Positions 1 through 10,553 of a DNA stretch of 64,000 nt are shown here, piece after piece. The notes beneath the pieces were generated by a model. That model was not told the DNA's origin, did no database searches, and saw only the letters and a list, made by a program, of their open reading frames with translations. How positions within the stretch are numbered: position 1 is the stretch's first letter; every line of letters begins with the position of its first letter. The position numbers were made by a program, and so were the translations under genes. The DNA is from Erigeron canadensis (taxonomy: Eukaryota > Streptophyta > Magnoliopsida > Asterales > Asteraceae): positions 10,788,649 through 10,852,648 of the forward strand of contig NC_057763.1 of the NCBI RefSeq assembly GCF_010389155.1. Reading direction: 5' to 3'.

Positions 1-589
1 ATATCCCTTATAATACAAACTACAAATTTATTTTTAAAATTTTAAGCAATTTTTTCAATATCCCAAATCAATCTAATACCTATCTATATCTATATCTATA
101 CTATATTATAAAGAAAAATCTACTTTTGATTTTCAAATTAAAATTTCAATACAATTTTTAAGTTATAACAATGTAAACATTATAATGCATGATGTACCAT
201 TAATTATATCTTGAAATATATTCACATTTAATTCTCCATCACAAAACAAAATCTTTTTTCTTTATTGATCGTGAATTATATTATTATTTTTAATTGATTA
301 AGAACTAGGTTTGCTTAGGTTAGGAAGTGAAAATGTTGTTTAGTTGGCTTGTCTAGTAGAACTGTGGAAGAGAAAAAAAAATAGTAATTCTTCTAATGAA
401 TTATTTGGTTGAGGCGAGGATGAGAAAACAACAGTCAATTCAACTATACAACCATTCTAAATTGATACATTGTACTTAACTAAAGTCAATTATGTTATTA
501 GTTTCTTCATAAAATGTTCCATTTGATTCTAAAACAGCCTAAGACAGTCAAAACCTAGAGCAACCTAGATTGTATAAATTTTCTCACCA
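1..589. other. AT-rich non-coding DNA
   Basis: No open frame with coding character and no recognisable repeat end is visible. The stretch is AT-rich and ends at the 9-bp target duplication (590-598) of the next element. Confidence 0.6.
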
Positions 590-598
590 TATATTATT

Positions 599-920
599 GA
601 TTTTTTTTTACGGATAGGACTATATTTTCCGCCATTGGTGTAACTAGGAACTTCTCCCAATATATTTGTAAAATGAGGAAGTCTGGTGTTGTAGACACCG
701 AACTTGTCCACGTACATTGAAGTCCGGTATTGTAGACACCGAACTTGGTCTAGGTGGCACTCAGAAAGCATGTGCGGTTTGATGCCAATTGAGGTAGTTT
801 TTGTCCACATGGGCAAGTTCGGTGTCTACAACACCGGGCTTCCTAGTTTTACAAAAATATTGAGTCTTGTTCCTAGTTACACCAATTGAGGTAGTTTTGT
901 CCCATCCGTACAAATTTTTC
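599..920. mobile_element. Mutator-like foldback MITE (322 bp)
   Basis: The two halves are reverse complements over more than 100 bp. The left end starts GATTTTTTTTTACGGATAGG; the reverse complement of the right end starts GAAAAATTTGTACGGATGGG, with 15 of 20 bases matching. A perfect 9-bp direct repeat, TATATTATT, flanks it at 590-598 and 921-929. Length-9 duplications and long inverted repeats are characteristic of Mutator-like elements. It has no transposase and is therefore non-autonomous. The interior carries three copies of a short self-complementary motif close to GGTGTTGTAGACACC (685-699, 726-740, and inverted at 821-835). Short ORFs on both strands here follow the palindrome and are not genes. 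Confidence 0.85.
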
Positions 921-929
921 TATATTATT

Positions 930-1364
930 AGATAAAATAAAATAATTCTTAAACCAAGTTTCTTGTATATCAAAATATAATGACTATCAAATGTCTTCAC
1001 TTTGAAAAATCATTTGGTTACCAAAATTTGAGAGTAGAAGGATGATGAGAATTCAAAATTAGATCAATCGTACGTTAGATAGTTATTTGTTATTCCTATT
1101 CCTATCATTAAAAAAAAAAATTCGAATTCAAAAGACAAATTTCTCTTGCCAAACATCATATTGTTTCATCCATCTAGTTTCGATGAAACACATACACACT
1201 ACTTAAAATATTGAAAGACGAAGACGGTGCGGTGGATGGTTATGGTTGGACACGACGGTGATGGTTATGCTTGGCGGCGTCTGTGTCGGAAAGTTTCCAA
1301 AAACTGCCCTATAAGGAGACAGCGGTGTAGTAGCCGGGAAATGTGGATGCCTTTGTATTACATT
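930..1364. other. Non-coding DNA, nothing recognised
   Basis: AT-rich sequence with a slightly GC-richer patch at about 1215-1345. The 60-codon minus-strand frame there has no recognisable domain or gene context. Confidence 0.5.
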
Positions 1365-1760
1365 TTTTAAGGATGCATGATGCATCCAACTATAAATAAT
1401 ATATATCTTTTACAATTTCTATTGCATCCTGAGATTTTTGTTCATGTTTTGGTGTTGGTGCATCTAAGCTACTTAAACTAAGTACTATTGTTCATTTGTG
1501 AGTTCAGTATAATGTGTTCTTTTTCTATTTTTTCTGGATGCACTAATTTATATCGGCATTTTCATTATATTTTTATGGATGCATTATGCATCCAATTATG
1601 AATAATATATAATTTTTTTAACTTACTTTTACATCATAAGATTTTTTTTTCATGTTATGGCGGTTGTGCATCTAAGAACGGTTGTTCGTTTGTGATTGTA
1701 TTGTGAATTCCTTTTTTTTAGATGCACAAATTTGTCACAGAGTATTATTATTTCCCCTTC
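1365..1760. repeat. Degenerate tandem duplication, about 195-bp unit
   Basis: Two diverged copies lie head to tail. Each begins GGATGCAT(G/T)ATGCATCCAA, continues with a TGAATAATATATA-like stretch, then a GTGCATCTAAG segment and a TTTGTGATT-like segment. The copies start near 1369 and 1574. More GGATGCA motifs follow to about 1850. There is no coding capacity and no identifiable terminus, so the parent element is unknown. Confidence 0.55.
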
Positions 1761-2858
1761 TGGATATGGATGCAATGATATTTGTGCATCCATAAAAACT
1801 AAAATGGGTTCTTTATATGCACAACTTCAGAATATGGATGCAATAATATCTGCGTTTTTGTTTACGACAGTTACATTCAATATTAGTAATAAAAGGAAAA
1901 AAAATCTCCATGTAAAAACTAAAATTCCTATTTTATCCTTTGTTCTCACCGTTCTTATTTTAAACTTGTTCTCACCGGAAAGTTACCCTATATATATATA
2001 TGTATATATATTAAAACCAAAGGTATGAAAATGCGTACAAAGAATAGTATCGGGCAATTTTATTTCTTTGGGCTCATTTTTTTTCTTAATTGACCACTTC
2101 ATTTTCTTTTGGACCCATCTAATATATTTTCAATTTTGGGCTTGACAAATTATGTTTTGATCTTTTAAATTGCTTCCAATTTATTTACAAAGATCACTTA
2201 TTTTAATTGCATATTATTATTTTTTAAATCTGTAACATTTTTAAGATTATCTCATCTTATTACAAGTGAACTATTAAATAGTATATCTACAAATACCAGT
2301 AGGGTGTATATTTTGAATATACACACCTAACAATCTCCGAAAAATTTGTTTGCAATACTTGTTAGTTTCAATGTTATTTCGGTTGATATTTTATTATTAT
2401 GGATTATTTTTGTTTCACTTTCTATTTTCAATGATTTGGGAAATTAGCTTTAATTATGTTTGTATTATTTTGTATTTTTATTTTAAATGCTCTACTTTCA
2501 TACTTATTATCTTTTAGAATTTATAGAATATATTAATCTGTTATAAAATTATATTGTCGATTTTTTCTAACTTGTAATTGTTTACTCATTAAAAAATCAA
2601 TATCAACTCAACTTTTGAGCTATATAATGTTTCTAAAAGCATGTAATAATTTTTATATAGTACAAAGCACAATAAATATAATGTCTCTCGAGGCAACGCT
2701 TGGGTAACTTATCTTGTTAAAATTTTTTTATCAAATTGTGTGCAAACTACAGTGATGAACTTACTTAAAATTTTGGGCTGCATGATTTTGGGCTGCCTGA
2801 TTTTCAAACCTTCTGTTTCTAATTTTGGGCCTTATTTTTCTTTTGACTTTCTTCATCT
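1761..2858. other. AT-rich non-coding DNA
   Basis: Very AT-rich, with a short TA run near 1990-2012 and an imperfect hairpin (GGTGTATATT and its complement) at about 2303-2326. No gene is supported; the 110- and 124-codon frames are low-complexity translations of AT-rich DNA. Confidence 0.5.
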
Positions 2859-2867
2859 CTTTATTTT

Positions 2868-3869
2868 GAGCATATTATATTTTTCGGCCTTGAACTTGGT
2901 ACATTTTTCATTTTTTGTCATTCAAGTAAAAAATTGCAAAAAAGACCCTAAACTTTGTACTTTTTCCACTTTTCATCCCCACAATAACGGAATTAGTTTT
3001 TCTCCGTTAAGGTTGTCAATGCTCGTTAGTTTTTTGTTCACTTTTCGTCTTTCCCATATTTTTGTTCCACATTTTTTCATTTTGATAATTTCAAAACTGC
3101 CCAATGGTATATAAACTGCATTTGAAAGAAGAGTAAGAGACATATTACAATTTTTTTTAATATTTATACTTACCAACATATATTTATTAAAATTTAGATA
3201 ACACAATATACTTTAAAAAAACATTATATTATAACTGTGTTTTGGTTCGATGATTTGTAGAGTTCAATAATTAAAAATGTTAGAAAAATAGTTTGCATAT
3301 ATATGTTTAATTAGATATGTTCACATTAAATATAATAGTAGTTTTAGTAATACTAAGAGTATGAATATTTATTGTTTATTATCTTAAAAAAAAAGTTAAA
3401 TTAAGTATAACCTAAAAGAGACATGTGTCGTTTGAATATAGTGTCATGTGCCACTTAAAGAAAACCTCAATCGTATTTTAGTATATCGGTAGGGATGACA
3501 TATTATGGGTTTGATTTTATTTATTCATCGTATTAATTGTCATGTTCATAGATTTTCGTGATTTCTTTGTTTTATTTGATACTAGCTCTACTCATTCAAT
3601 AGTTTTTTTTAAGATTCGTTGCCTACTTTTTAACGATTTCTACATCACTGGGCAATTTTGAAATTATCAATATGAAACAATAAGTGAAAAAAAGGACGAA
3701 AAGCAAACAAAAAAAACTAACGAACGTTGGCAACCTTAATGGGGAAAAACTAACGCCGTTATTGCGGGGACGAAAAGTGAAAAAAGTGTGAAGTTTATAG
3801 TTTTATTACTATTTTTTCACTTGAAGGACGAAATGTTGTCAAATTTAGGGCGAAAAATATAATTTTCTC
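2868..3869. mobile_element. Non-autonomous Mutator-like element with about 240-bp inverted repeats
   Basis: The arms at about 2868-3110 and 3640-3869 are reverse complements with scattered mismatches. The outer ends read GAGCATATTATATTTTTCG on the left and GAGAAAATTATATTTTTCG as the reverse complement of the right. A perfect 9-bp direct repeat, CTTTATTTT, flanks it at 2859-2867 and 3870-3878. Long inverted repeats starting GAG with a 9-bp duplication fit the Mutator superfamily. The central about 530 bp is AT-rich with no transposase frame. Small ORFs reading into either arm are products of the inverted repeat. Confidence 0.85.
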
Positions 3870-3878
3870 CTTTATTTT

Positions 3879-4229
3879 TAATGACTTTTATAAAATAAGA
3901 CCGATAACAACACTTATAAAAGAATGAGAAAATATGTTACGAATATTTTATCGATAATAGAAAAAGATATGCCAATGAAATATTTTTATATTAGTTACGA
4001 CATTTCGACAACGATGAGATAATATGTTAGAAATAGTTATGCGTTCATGAATAGAGATAATAAAAACCCACAAACTTTTAGAAGAAAACATGTATTATTT
4101 AAATGATTAAGAATAAAACAAAAGTTGACATTTGTTAGTTAAAAAATGAGCAGTAAAGGTTTTGTGTAAAAGTCAAATTAGTTGCAACGACAAACTCCAT
4201 TTATAATAATATAAGAGTTATAAGAATTT
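3879..4229. other. AT-rich DNA, partly the tandem family seen at 6373-7528
   Basis: The stretch at about 4136-4190 (AGCAGTAAAGGTTTTGTGTA and onward) resembles about 6531-6590, so the host repeat probably extends to this side of the LTR-like block. No gene is present. Confidence 0.45.
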
Positions 4230-6372
4230 TTTTTCCGGCACTTGATCACTTCGTTTTGAACCAACCTTTGGATAACAAAAGTCTTGTTTCATCTTTAAAT
4301 GACATTACCATTGGAAAGTATACTCTAACACGTTTCCGTGGATAACTTGAACGTTAAAAACGGAGTTACGGTTTAAAAGTTATAGTCGTTTGAAAATTCA
4401 TGTTTTTTGCTGAACGAGAAAAAGTTACGGTAAACCCCTTTTGCGGCGAACCTAAAAGGTCAGAAAAATGGACAAGACCAAAGTTGCGCCGAACCTAATA
4501 ATAGTTGCGGTGCAACTTTTTACCTGACAGCAAAAATCACAATTTTGACACTTTTATTGACTTGCAAAATTCCTAAACTCAACCACAACTTCAAACCACA
4601 ACATTTATGGATTCAATCAAGTATTTGACACGCTATTTACCATTTACAAACATTGTTTTGACCAAAAGAATCACGAACCATCAAATGGGTTGTTTAACCT
4701 AATGAACGACCTAGTTAACATTAGTATGACTATAAACAAGTCAAATGACCAAAATCTTGACATTACCACAGTTTTTATACCAAAATAAACTTGTTTAACC
4801 AAGACAAAGGTTTGTATCAAGAGACATAATATACCAAGGGATTGTCTATGCCATTTTTCAAGTTGCCAACATTCCAAGATGGCTAAAATACTTTCAATAA
4901 CAACTTTCACTTAAAATCTATCACTTGATCAAATCCTTTCCTTTGCTATTACCAATTCCTATAAAAAGGATAAACAACTAAAACGTAACCAATGCTTAGT
5001 CAATGCATATACAAATGATCATAATCAAGTTACCAAAACATCAAAGCAACATATATAGCCTATCTTTTGATAGCCATTTCACCATATCAATCATAAATAC
5101 AAAATCATCACAAATCACTTTCAACATGACCATGGACAATGCTAGTAGGACTTTACCCACATACTAGTCTTAATCATAAAATTGGCTAGTAGAAATTTAC
5201 CCACCTACTAGCTCTAATAATCAAAATCACATTATACTAGTAGGAATTTACCCATCTACTAGCTTTCATAATCAAACATGAAATATGTTAGTAGGAATTT
5301 ACCCACCTATTAGCTTTCATATCCATTAATCAAACTTTTCTAGTAGGAATTTACCCACCTACTAGCTTTCATTCAACATTCATATTGCTAGTAGGAATTT
5401 ACCAACTTAGTAGCTTTCATAATCAACCAACATATGAACATATGAATTTATTCACCTATGATCTCTATTAACAAGAACATGATCATATGCATATATACTC
5501 ACCTTAAACTTGGCTATTTTGCACTATATGGCTATTAGGCTCAACTAAAAATCATCACCACCTATACAATATATAATATATATCTATAAGGTCCATTATC
5601 TCAATTGTTTCACAAACAACCACTTGAGTTCACCATGAACTCATTCAATATGGTGTTTGGCTATACAAAACATTTCAAAACCTTTTTCATAACAAATTTC
5701 TCTATCAACAATCACTAGCCAAACATCAAAATATAGTATTATGATTATGGGGTTTTTCATCATCAAATTTGCTCATTTGCATTAACACCCAATTCAATAA
5801 TAAGAACCCTAATTTCAATTGAATCAAAATAACACTTCTTTAATAAGATCCCCAAAATTTCGTATAATTCAAGAACCCTAAATTCAAGAACCCTAAATTC
5901 AAATAGTAAAAATCATTAGAATCTTACATACCTTCAAGGAGTAATAAGTCAACTTAGTTGAAATCATACTTTCTCTTCTTCATTTTTCTTCCCAAATTCG
6001 ACACACACATTCACACACTACCTCCATCAAAATTTCTCTTATTATTGATTGTTGATTTGTTTAGATAGAAGATTAAATATGTAATTGATTGAATTTTGAT
6101 GTTATTCTAAGCACACATGAGAATGGAAGATTGCAGAAGATTAGAGATGGAATGTGTTTCAAAAAAATGGAATTATGATTCATCAAAGGAATGGCTGGCT
6201 CCCCCCTTGTTGCCACGTTTTTATTAGATAAAATAAGGGTAGTATATCTGCTAGTCACTAAAGCTCCAACTAAATTAACCCCTTATCTCAAAACTAAATA
6301 CTAGGAAATTATTTTAAGTGCTAAAATACATAAAATATTGATTTATTTATCTTTTATATTTTTGGGGTGTTA
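4230..6372 (-). mobile_element. Probable minus-strand gypsy LTR remnant
   Basis: The right edge reads GGGGTGTTACA, which on the minus strand is a TGTAACACCCC LTR start like the gypsy LTRs at 7738 and 60909. Read on the minus strand it contains a leader-like stretch with donor-type motifs (GGTATGTAAG near 5935; AAGGTGAGT near 5500) and a minisatellite, as the other gypsy LTRs here do. The two sides (about 4140 and 6380) resemble the same tandem repeat, as expected for an insertion. I could not find the other LTR end or a target duplication, so the left boundary is approximate. No coding region is attached; it may be a truncated solo LTR. Confidence 0.45.
5141..5430. repeat. Minisatellite, six units of about 50 bp with a hairpin core
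   Basis: Six imperfect tandem units each contain CTAGTAGGAATTTACCCACC followed by TACTAG and an AT-rich spacer (TTTCATAATCAA). CTAGTAGG and CCTACTAG are complementary, so every unit can form a hairpin with an ATTTACC-type loop. Confidence 0.85.
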
Positions 6373-7528
6373 CAGTAGTTCGCTAAAAATTTAGTGCTAA
6401 AAGTGTAGGAGGGTAATATGTTGTGGTGAATATAAAATTTAATCAAAAAGTATAAAAGTTTAGTGCTAAAAGTGTAAAGGATTAAAATGTTGTCATGAAA
6501 AAAAAAAGGTTACTACTTTTTATGCGATAGTTAAAAAAAGAACAGTAAACTTTTTGTGTGAAAGTGAAAATGGTACGCATAAAAGTGTAAATGGCTAAAA
6601 CTTTGTGGTGAAAATTAAAGAAACTCATTAGGATAAAAGTTTAGTGCTAAAAGTTTAAAGAATTAAAATATTATGGTGAAAATAAACAGAAAAAAAAAGT
6701 TTACTACTTTTTACACGTTTTCTCGTACCTTTCTTTTTGATATATATATATATATATATATATATTGAAAGGATCAAGTGAACCAAATGAATGGTTTCAA
6801 CATTATAAAACAAATAGCCTTTGTCTAACATTTTAAGTTTCAACATTTACTTCTTTAAAATATCTCTGCTATTTATTCTATATTTATCTAAAATAACTAT
6901 AATGCCATTTTGTCTCCTCAAATCTCAACAACTCATTTTTTTTACTCTCATTCATAAATCATTTTATTACTCTAATTCATTCAAAAAATTTTATCTCAAA
7001 AACCGTATATCGATAAATTATAAAACATATATGGGTGTTCTTAATATTTCATGTTCTTTCATTAGAAAGGTCATTCGATATACTTTCGAAAAATTTTTAA
7101 ATCCGAGGGCGAAGCGCATACAGTTAAGGGCAGAGCCCATCAGGTAAATCACCTCACTCCATTACATCACCACCCTGCCATCACCTCCCTCGCCGCCGTA
7201 ACGCACGGGTACCTTTCTTTCATATATATTAAAAAGTTTAGTGCAAAAAGCGTGTAGAAAAAATTAAAATGTTGTGGTCAAAATAGAAGAAATCAAAAGG
7301 TATAAACTTTAGTGCTAAGAGTGTAAAGAGTTAAAATATTATGATGAAAATAAAAAAAAATTGAAAAAGTTTGGTGCTAAAAGTATAAGAGGCTAAAATG
7401 TTATTTTCAAAATAAATGAAAATTAAAAAGTATAAAAATATAGTGCTGAAAGTGTAAAGACTTGAATTATTGTTGTGAAACTAAAAAGAATAAGAAGTTT
7501 AGTGCTAAAAAGTATAAGAGGCTAAAAT
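6373..7528. repeat. Degenerate tandem repeat family (AGTTTAGTGCTAAAAGTG)
   Basis: A loosely periodic block repeats the order AAAAAGTATAAAAG, TTTAGTGCTAAAAGTG, TAAAGAGTTAAAAT, GTTGTGGTGAAAATA roughly every 60-80 bp, with interruptions. A GC-richer insertion-like patch lies at about 7080-7215. The same family resumes at 58840, directly continuing the phase broken at 7528, so this was the landing site of the nested cluster. No coding function is seen. Confidence 0.75.
6741..6765. repeat. (TA)n microsatellite
   Basis: An uninterrupted run of TA dinucleotides lies inside the tandem-repeat block. Confidence 0.95.
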
Positions 7529-7737
7529 TAGGGATGTGCACGGGCCGGGATGGGTCGAAACCCGGCCCGACCCGTGACCCACGAGAGCATGAAAACATGA
7601 CCCATGACCCGGCCCGTGAAGGTTCGGTTCGGGTTCGGGCGGGTCGCGGGTTCTTTCATAATTTTTCGTGTATTGCCTTCACCCGACCGGAAAACCCGTG
7701 ACCCGCGAATGCACCTAAAACATGACCCATGACCCGG
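7529..7737. mobile_element. hAT-like element, left end
   Basis: It begins TAGGGATGTGCACGGGCC, a hAT-style terminus, and is GC-rich with internal repeats of CATGACCCATGACCCGG. The matching right end, TAGGGATGAGCA as reverse complement, is at 58839. The 8-bp flanks are GCTAAAAT (7521-7528) and GATAAAAT (58840-58847), 7 of 8 matching, as expected of an 8-bp hAT duplication. The element is cut at 7737 by the gypsy LTR. No transposase is visible in the surviving parts, so it was probably non-autonomous. Short ORFs on both strands here come from the GC-rich repeats. Confidence 0.7.
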
Positions 7738-8204
7738 TGTAACACCCCGACTAAGGCGGAAAACTCGGGATGTAAGATAAAGCACACGCGCACATGGATG
7801 TTACATAGGAATACTAAATGTGTGCCTACATTATGCATAAATAGTAAATTTCATAACCAAACAAGCATAATAGTAGTCATCTCACACAAATTCAACCAAG
7901 CATTCAAATAAAAGTACGATAAGTTCCCACGTAGGGGAAACGGTTAGGCATATTGCCAACAAGCATAACTAGAGCATGCAAACATCGAAACCTAGCCTGC
8001 AGTCTGCTAAGAGTCCCATGCTACCAATCCTAGCTACGATTAGCTTTATTACCTGAAAGGAATACTTAAACGTGTCAACACAAAGGTTGGTGAGTTTGTA
8101 GGTTTGAGTATATAAACAAGTTGTATAAAAGCGTTTTATGCTGTCAATAGAATACAAGTATAAAGTAGTATGTAGTGGCTAGTGACCAACTTGTACATAA
8201 GTAA

Positions 8205-8460
8205 GCGAGCACACACAATCCTTAACAGGACCGACTAATATGTATAATGCGAGCACACACAATCCTTAACAGGACCGGCTGATATGTATAAGCGAGCACA
8301 CACAATCCTTAACAGGACCGACTGATATGTATAAGCGAGCACACACAATCCTTAACAGGACCGACTAATATGTATAATGCGAGCACACACAATCCTTAAC
8401 AGGACCGGCTGATATGTATAAGCGAGCACACACAATCCTTAACAGGACCGGCTAAAAGCA
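8205..8460. repeat. Minisatellite, six 43/44-bp units with a three-unit higher order
   Basis: Units start GCGAGCACACACAATCCTTA at 8205, 8249, 8292, 8335, 8379 and 8422 (spacing 44, 43, 43, 44, 43). Endings follow GACTAAT, GGCTGAT, GACTGAT, GACTAAT, GGCTGAT, GGCTAAA, so units 1-2 match units 4-5 better than their neighbours. That implies expansion in blocks of three units, about 130 bp. Confidence 0.92.
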
Positions 8461-9112
8461 TAAGTAGTATTCCTTTCACCCCAAAATGTAAGTAAAGAAA
8501 AAGGGGCTACGAAGACTCACAATGATCTGCTACAGGCGTAGTTTATAAGCATAGAGTATGAGCACAGATATAAGTAAAATATATCTATTGAATCCAAGTA
8601 TGTCTTGACGTCAGCCTAATCACAAGTTATTGAGCATAGATGAATACATGTATTAGTTCTTGTGATAAACTATTCACTGAGTGGTCCTTGATGAACTGAT
8701 GATTTGGTCCTTTAAAGATCATTGAACGTTTTGACTCCAAAGTGTTTTACATGAGCTGGACTTGAAATGAACGTCTTTGAACTCACACATAAGTATTTAT
8801 CGTAATATTGAGTTGTATATGCCTTTATTATTGATCTTTTAACCTTAAGAACTCGATTTAATTGTTCATAGAACTTGTTCTTAGTAATTTAGATAGAACA
8901 TGTTTTAAGTGTGCTCAATTAGGGTTTGCACAATGTACGTTGCTTTAGATCGATTCATGAACTAGCTCGAAGTTAAAAAGTAGACTTTAAGGTGTGTAAT
9001 CGTATGAGAAGGATGTTATGATCTTGGTTTAGTGTTAATTGAGCAAGTATGTTATGTTATGGAACTAATACAAGTTGTTTTATGATTGAATAAAGTCGTC
9101 CTAGGGTTTGTT

Positions 9113-9598
9113 CAAGATCGTCCCTCTGACCCTAGCTCAAGATCGTCTTAGTTCCTAGGGCTCAAGATCGTCCTGCAAGATCGTCCCTCAAGACCGTCCT
9201 ACAAGATCGTCCTAGTTAACTTAGCTCAAGATCGTTTTAGGTTTCCATGTCTAGAAGAAGTGTACAAGATCGTTTCAGCTTGCAAGTTGATCAAAATCGT
9301 TTCAAGGTAAAGGGGAACCAAGATCGTTTTAGACTTCTATGACACAAGATCGTTTTAGCAAGATCATCTTAGGGGTTATGAACCGAAGATCGCCCTAGTT
9401 TCCTAGGCAAGAATCAAGTGCACAAGATCGATTCATGATCAAGTGTTTGAGCTAAACCAATCCAAAGGATCAGTTACCCAATAAACGTTCCAACACATCT
9501 CAACATCACACGAGAACAAACGAGCAAGAATTAAGTATCAAGAGGCTGCCCAGGACGATCTTGGGGACCAAGATCGTCCCATCAGGATCGTTCTAGGG
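9113..9598. repeat. Dispersed CAAGATCGT motif cluster in the gypsy LTR
   Basis: About 17 exact or one-mismatch copies of CAAGATCGT (ACGATCTTG in LTR sense), one of them inverted, occur at irregular spacing in under 500 bp. Most are followed by a pyrimidine-rich TTTTAG or CCTAG. The irregular spacing distinguishes it from the nearby minisatellite. Confidence 0.75.
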
Positions 9599-10168
9599 TC
9601 CTATACGGCTGAAACTTGGACTTAATCCAAACACAAAGATCTATATCGATTCCGGGACTCGTTATAACATCAAACTAGTACATATATACATACTAACACT
9701 AACCATTAACACTTTTAACGATTTCAGGACCATCTATAACATGATTAAGGTGTGGCAAATCAAGAACAAGTTATCCTTATTTTTAAAAATGGGTTTTGTA
9801 GATTAAAGCATGTTATGACCCAAATTTGTTCACAAAAAGGTTACTAAACACATTTAGACACAAACCCATTAACTATTAACACGTTTTTCATATCAAAATT
9901 GGACTAAATCATCAAGAACATAAACTTGAAAAAGTACACTTTTATTTTGATCAAAAACTCAAAATTTGTTGTTGTTACCTGAAATTTGATGCTAGAAATA
10001 TGTTTTGATTATCACAAGGAAGCTAAAAGTACAAACAATTTTGGTTTAATGACCCAAAATCAAGAGATGGATTTTGTGTGTGAAAATGGTGGCTGCAAGT
10101 GTGTGTTTTAGAGAGAGAGAGGTGAGATGAAAAAAATGGAAGAATGAGTTTCTCTCTCTAAGATCTTC

Positions 10169-10176
10169 TATTTATA
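10169..10176 (-). promoter_or_regulatory. TATA box of the minus-strand gypsy LTR
   Basis: On the minus strand this reads CCTATAAATAGAAG, about 256 bp after the LTR start, followed by a GAGAGAGAAAC-type leader. The position and sequence fit a plant LTR promoter. Confidence 0.6.
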
Positions 10177-10432
10177 GGTTTTCAATATTAAATGAACCTA
10201 ATAAATGTAGGGACTATTTGTGAACATTTTTGGACTAGAACTTTCATAAATACAATCGTTTACGACTCGAAATCTAGTATTTTATCATAATAAACCATAA
10301 ACTCGTCTTATAATTCAGGGTTTAAGGTTAAATTGACCTTCAAGTGAGCATATATCTTAGGTCTAAAGCACGTCAAGAACTTAGATAAAATTTGTGGATT
10401 TTATTTACTACATTTCTAAGACGGTTGTTACA

Positions 10433-10553
10433 TTCTCCCCCACTTAAAGGAATTGCGTCCCGAAATTCGAATTACACGTCATGTTTCATGTTTCGATTGC
10501 ACACCAAGTTTACAAGCATCAAGTTGCACGTTTAGTTCTAAGTATGTAATCAC
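10433..10553 (-). mobile_element. Remnant of gypsy internal 3' end with polypurine tract
   Basis: On the minus strand it ends TTCCTTTAAGTGGGGGAGA against the LTR. The upstream GAATTTCGGGACGCAATTCC is the usual tail of plant gypsy pol regions. Only about 120 bp survive before sequence changes abruptly to the interior of a copia LTR near 10554, so the rest of this gypsy element has been deleted. Confidence 0.7.

Larger units (their letters stand above)
7738..10432 (-). mobile_element. Ty3/gypsy LTR on the minus strand, 2,695 bp
   Basis: On the minus strand it starts TGTAACAACCGTC (10432) and ends CGGGGTGTTACA (7738). Immediately outside its start is a polypurine tract (AAGTGGGGGAGA on the minus strand), so this is the 3' LTR. 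It shares blocks with the plus-strand gypsy LTR ending at 60909: the terminal GGGGTGTTACA, a block around ACAAACTCACCAACCTTTGT, and a block around CGTAGCCCC. It contains a minisatellite, an ACGATCTTG-motif cluster and a TATA box. The left edge abuts hAT-like sequence directly. No protein is encoded. Confidence 0.8.

Noticed and set aside
565..889. Overlapping 83- and 61-codon ORFs on opposite strands sharing VYNT-type peptides
   Set aside because: They are translations of the two arms of the foldback MITE; the similarity reflects the inverted repeat, not a protein family.
2685..2712. CTCGAGGCAACGCTTGGGTAAC as a possible Helitron end
   Set aside because: Weak imperfect hairpin, no CTRR just downstream and no second boundary.
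7080..7215. GC-richer patch with GAGGGCGAAGCGC and TAACGCACGGGTACC resembling Helitron 3' ends
   Set aside because: No CTRR terminus with a convincing preceding hairpin, and no partner 5' TC end could be found. Kept only as part of the repeat block.
7462..7838. Three ORFs of 60-85 codons in GC-rich sequence
   Set aside because: They translate short GC-rich repeats of the hAT-like end on both strands; no start context, domain or conservation supports coding.
5141..8460. CRISPR-like arrays (regular repeats at 5141-5430 and 8205-8460)
   Set aside because: Plant retrotransposon context, no unique spacers of constant length between identical repeats, and no cas genes; these are minisatellites in LTRs.
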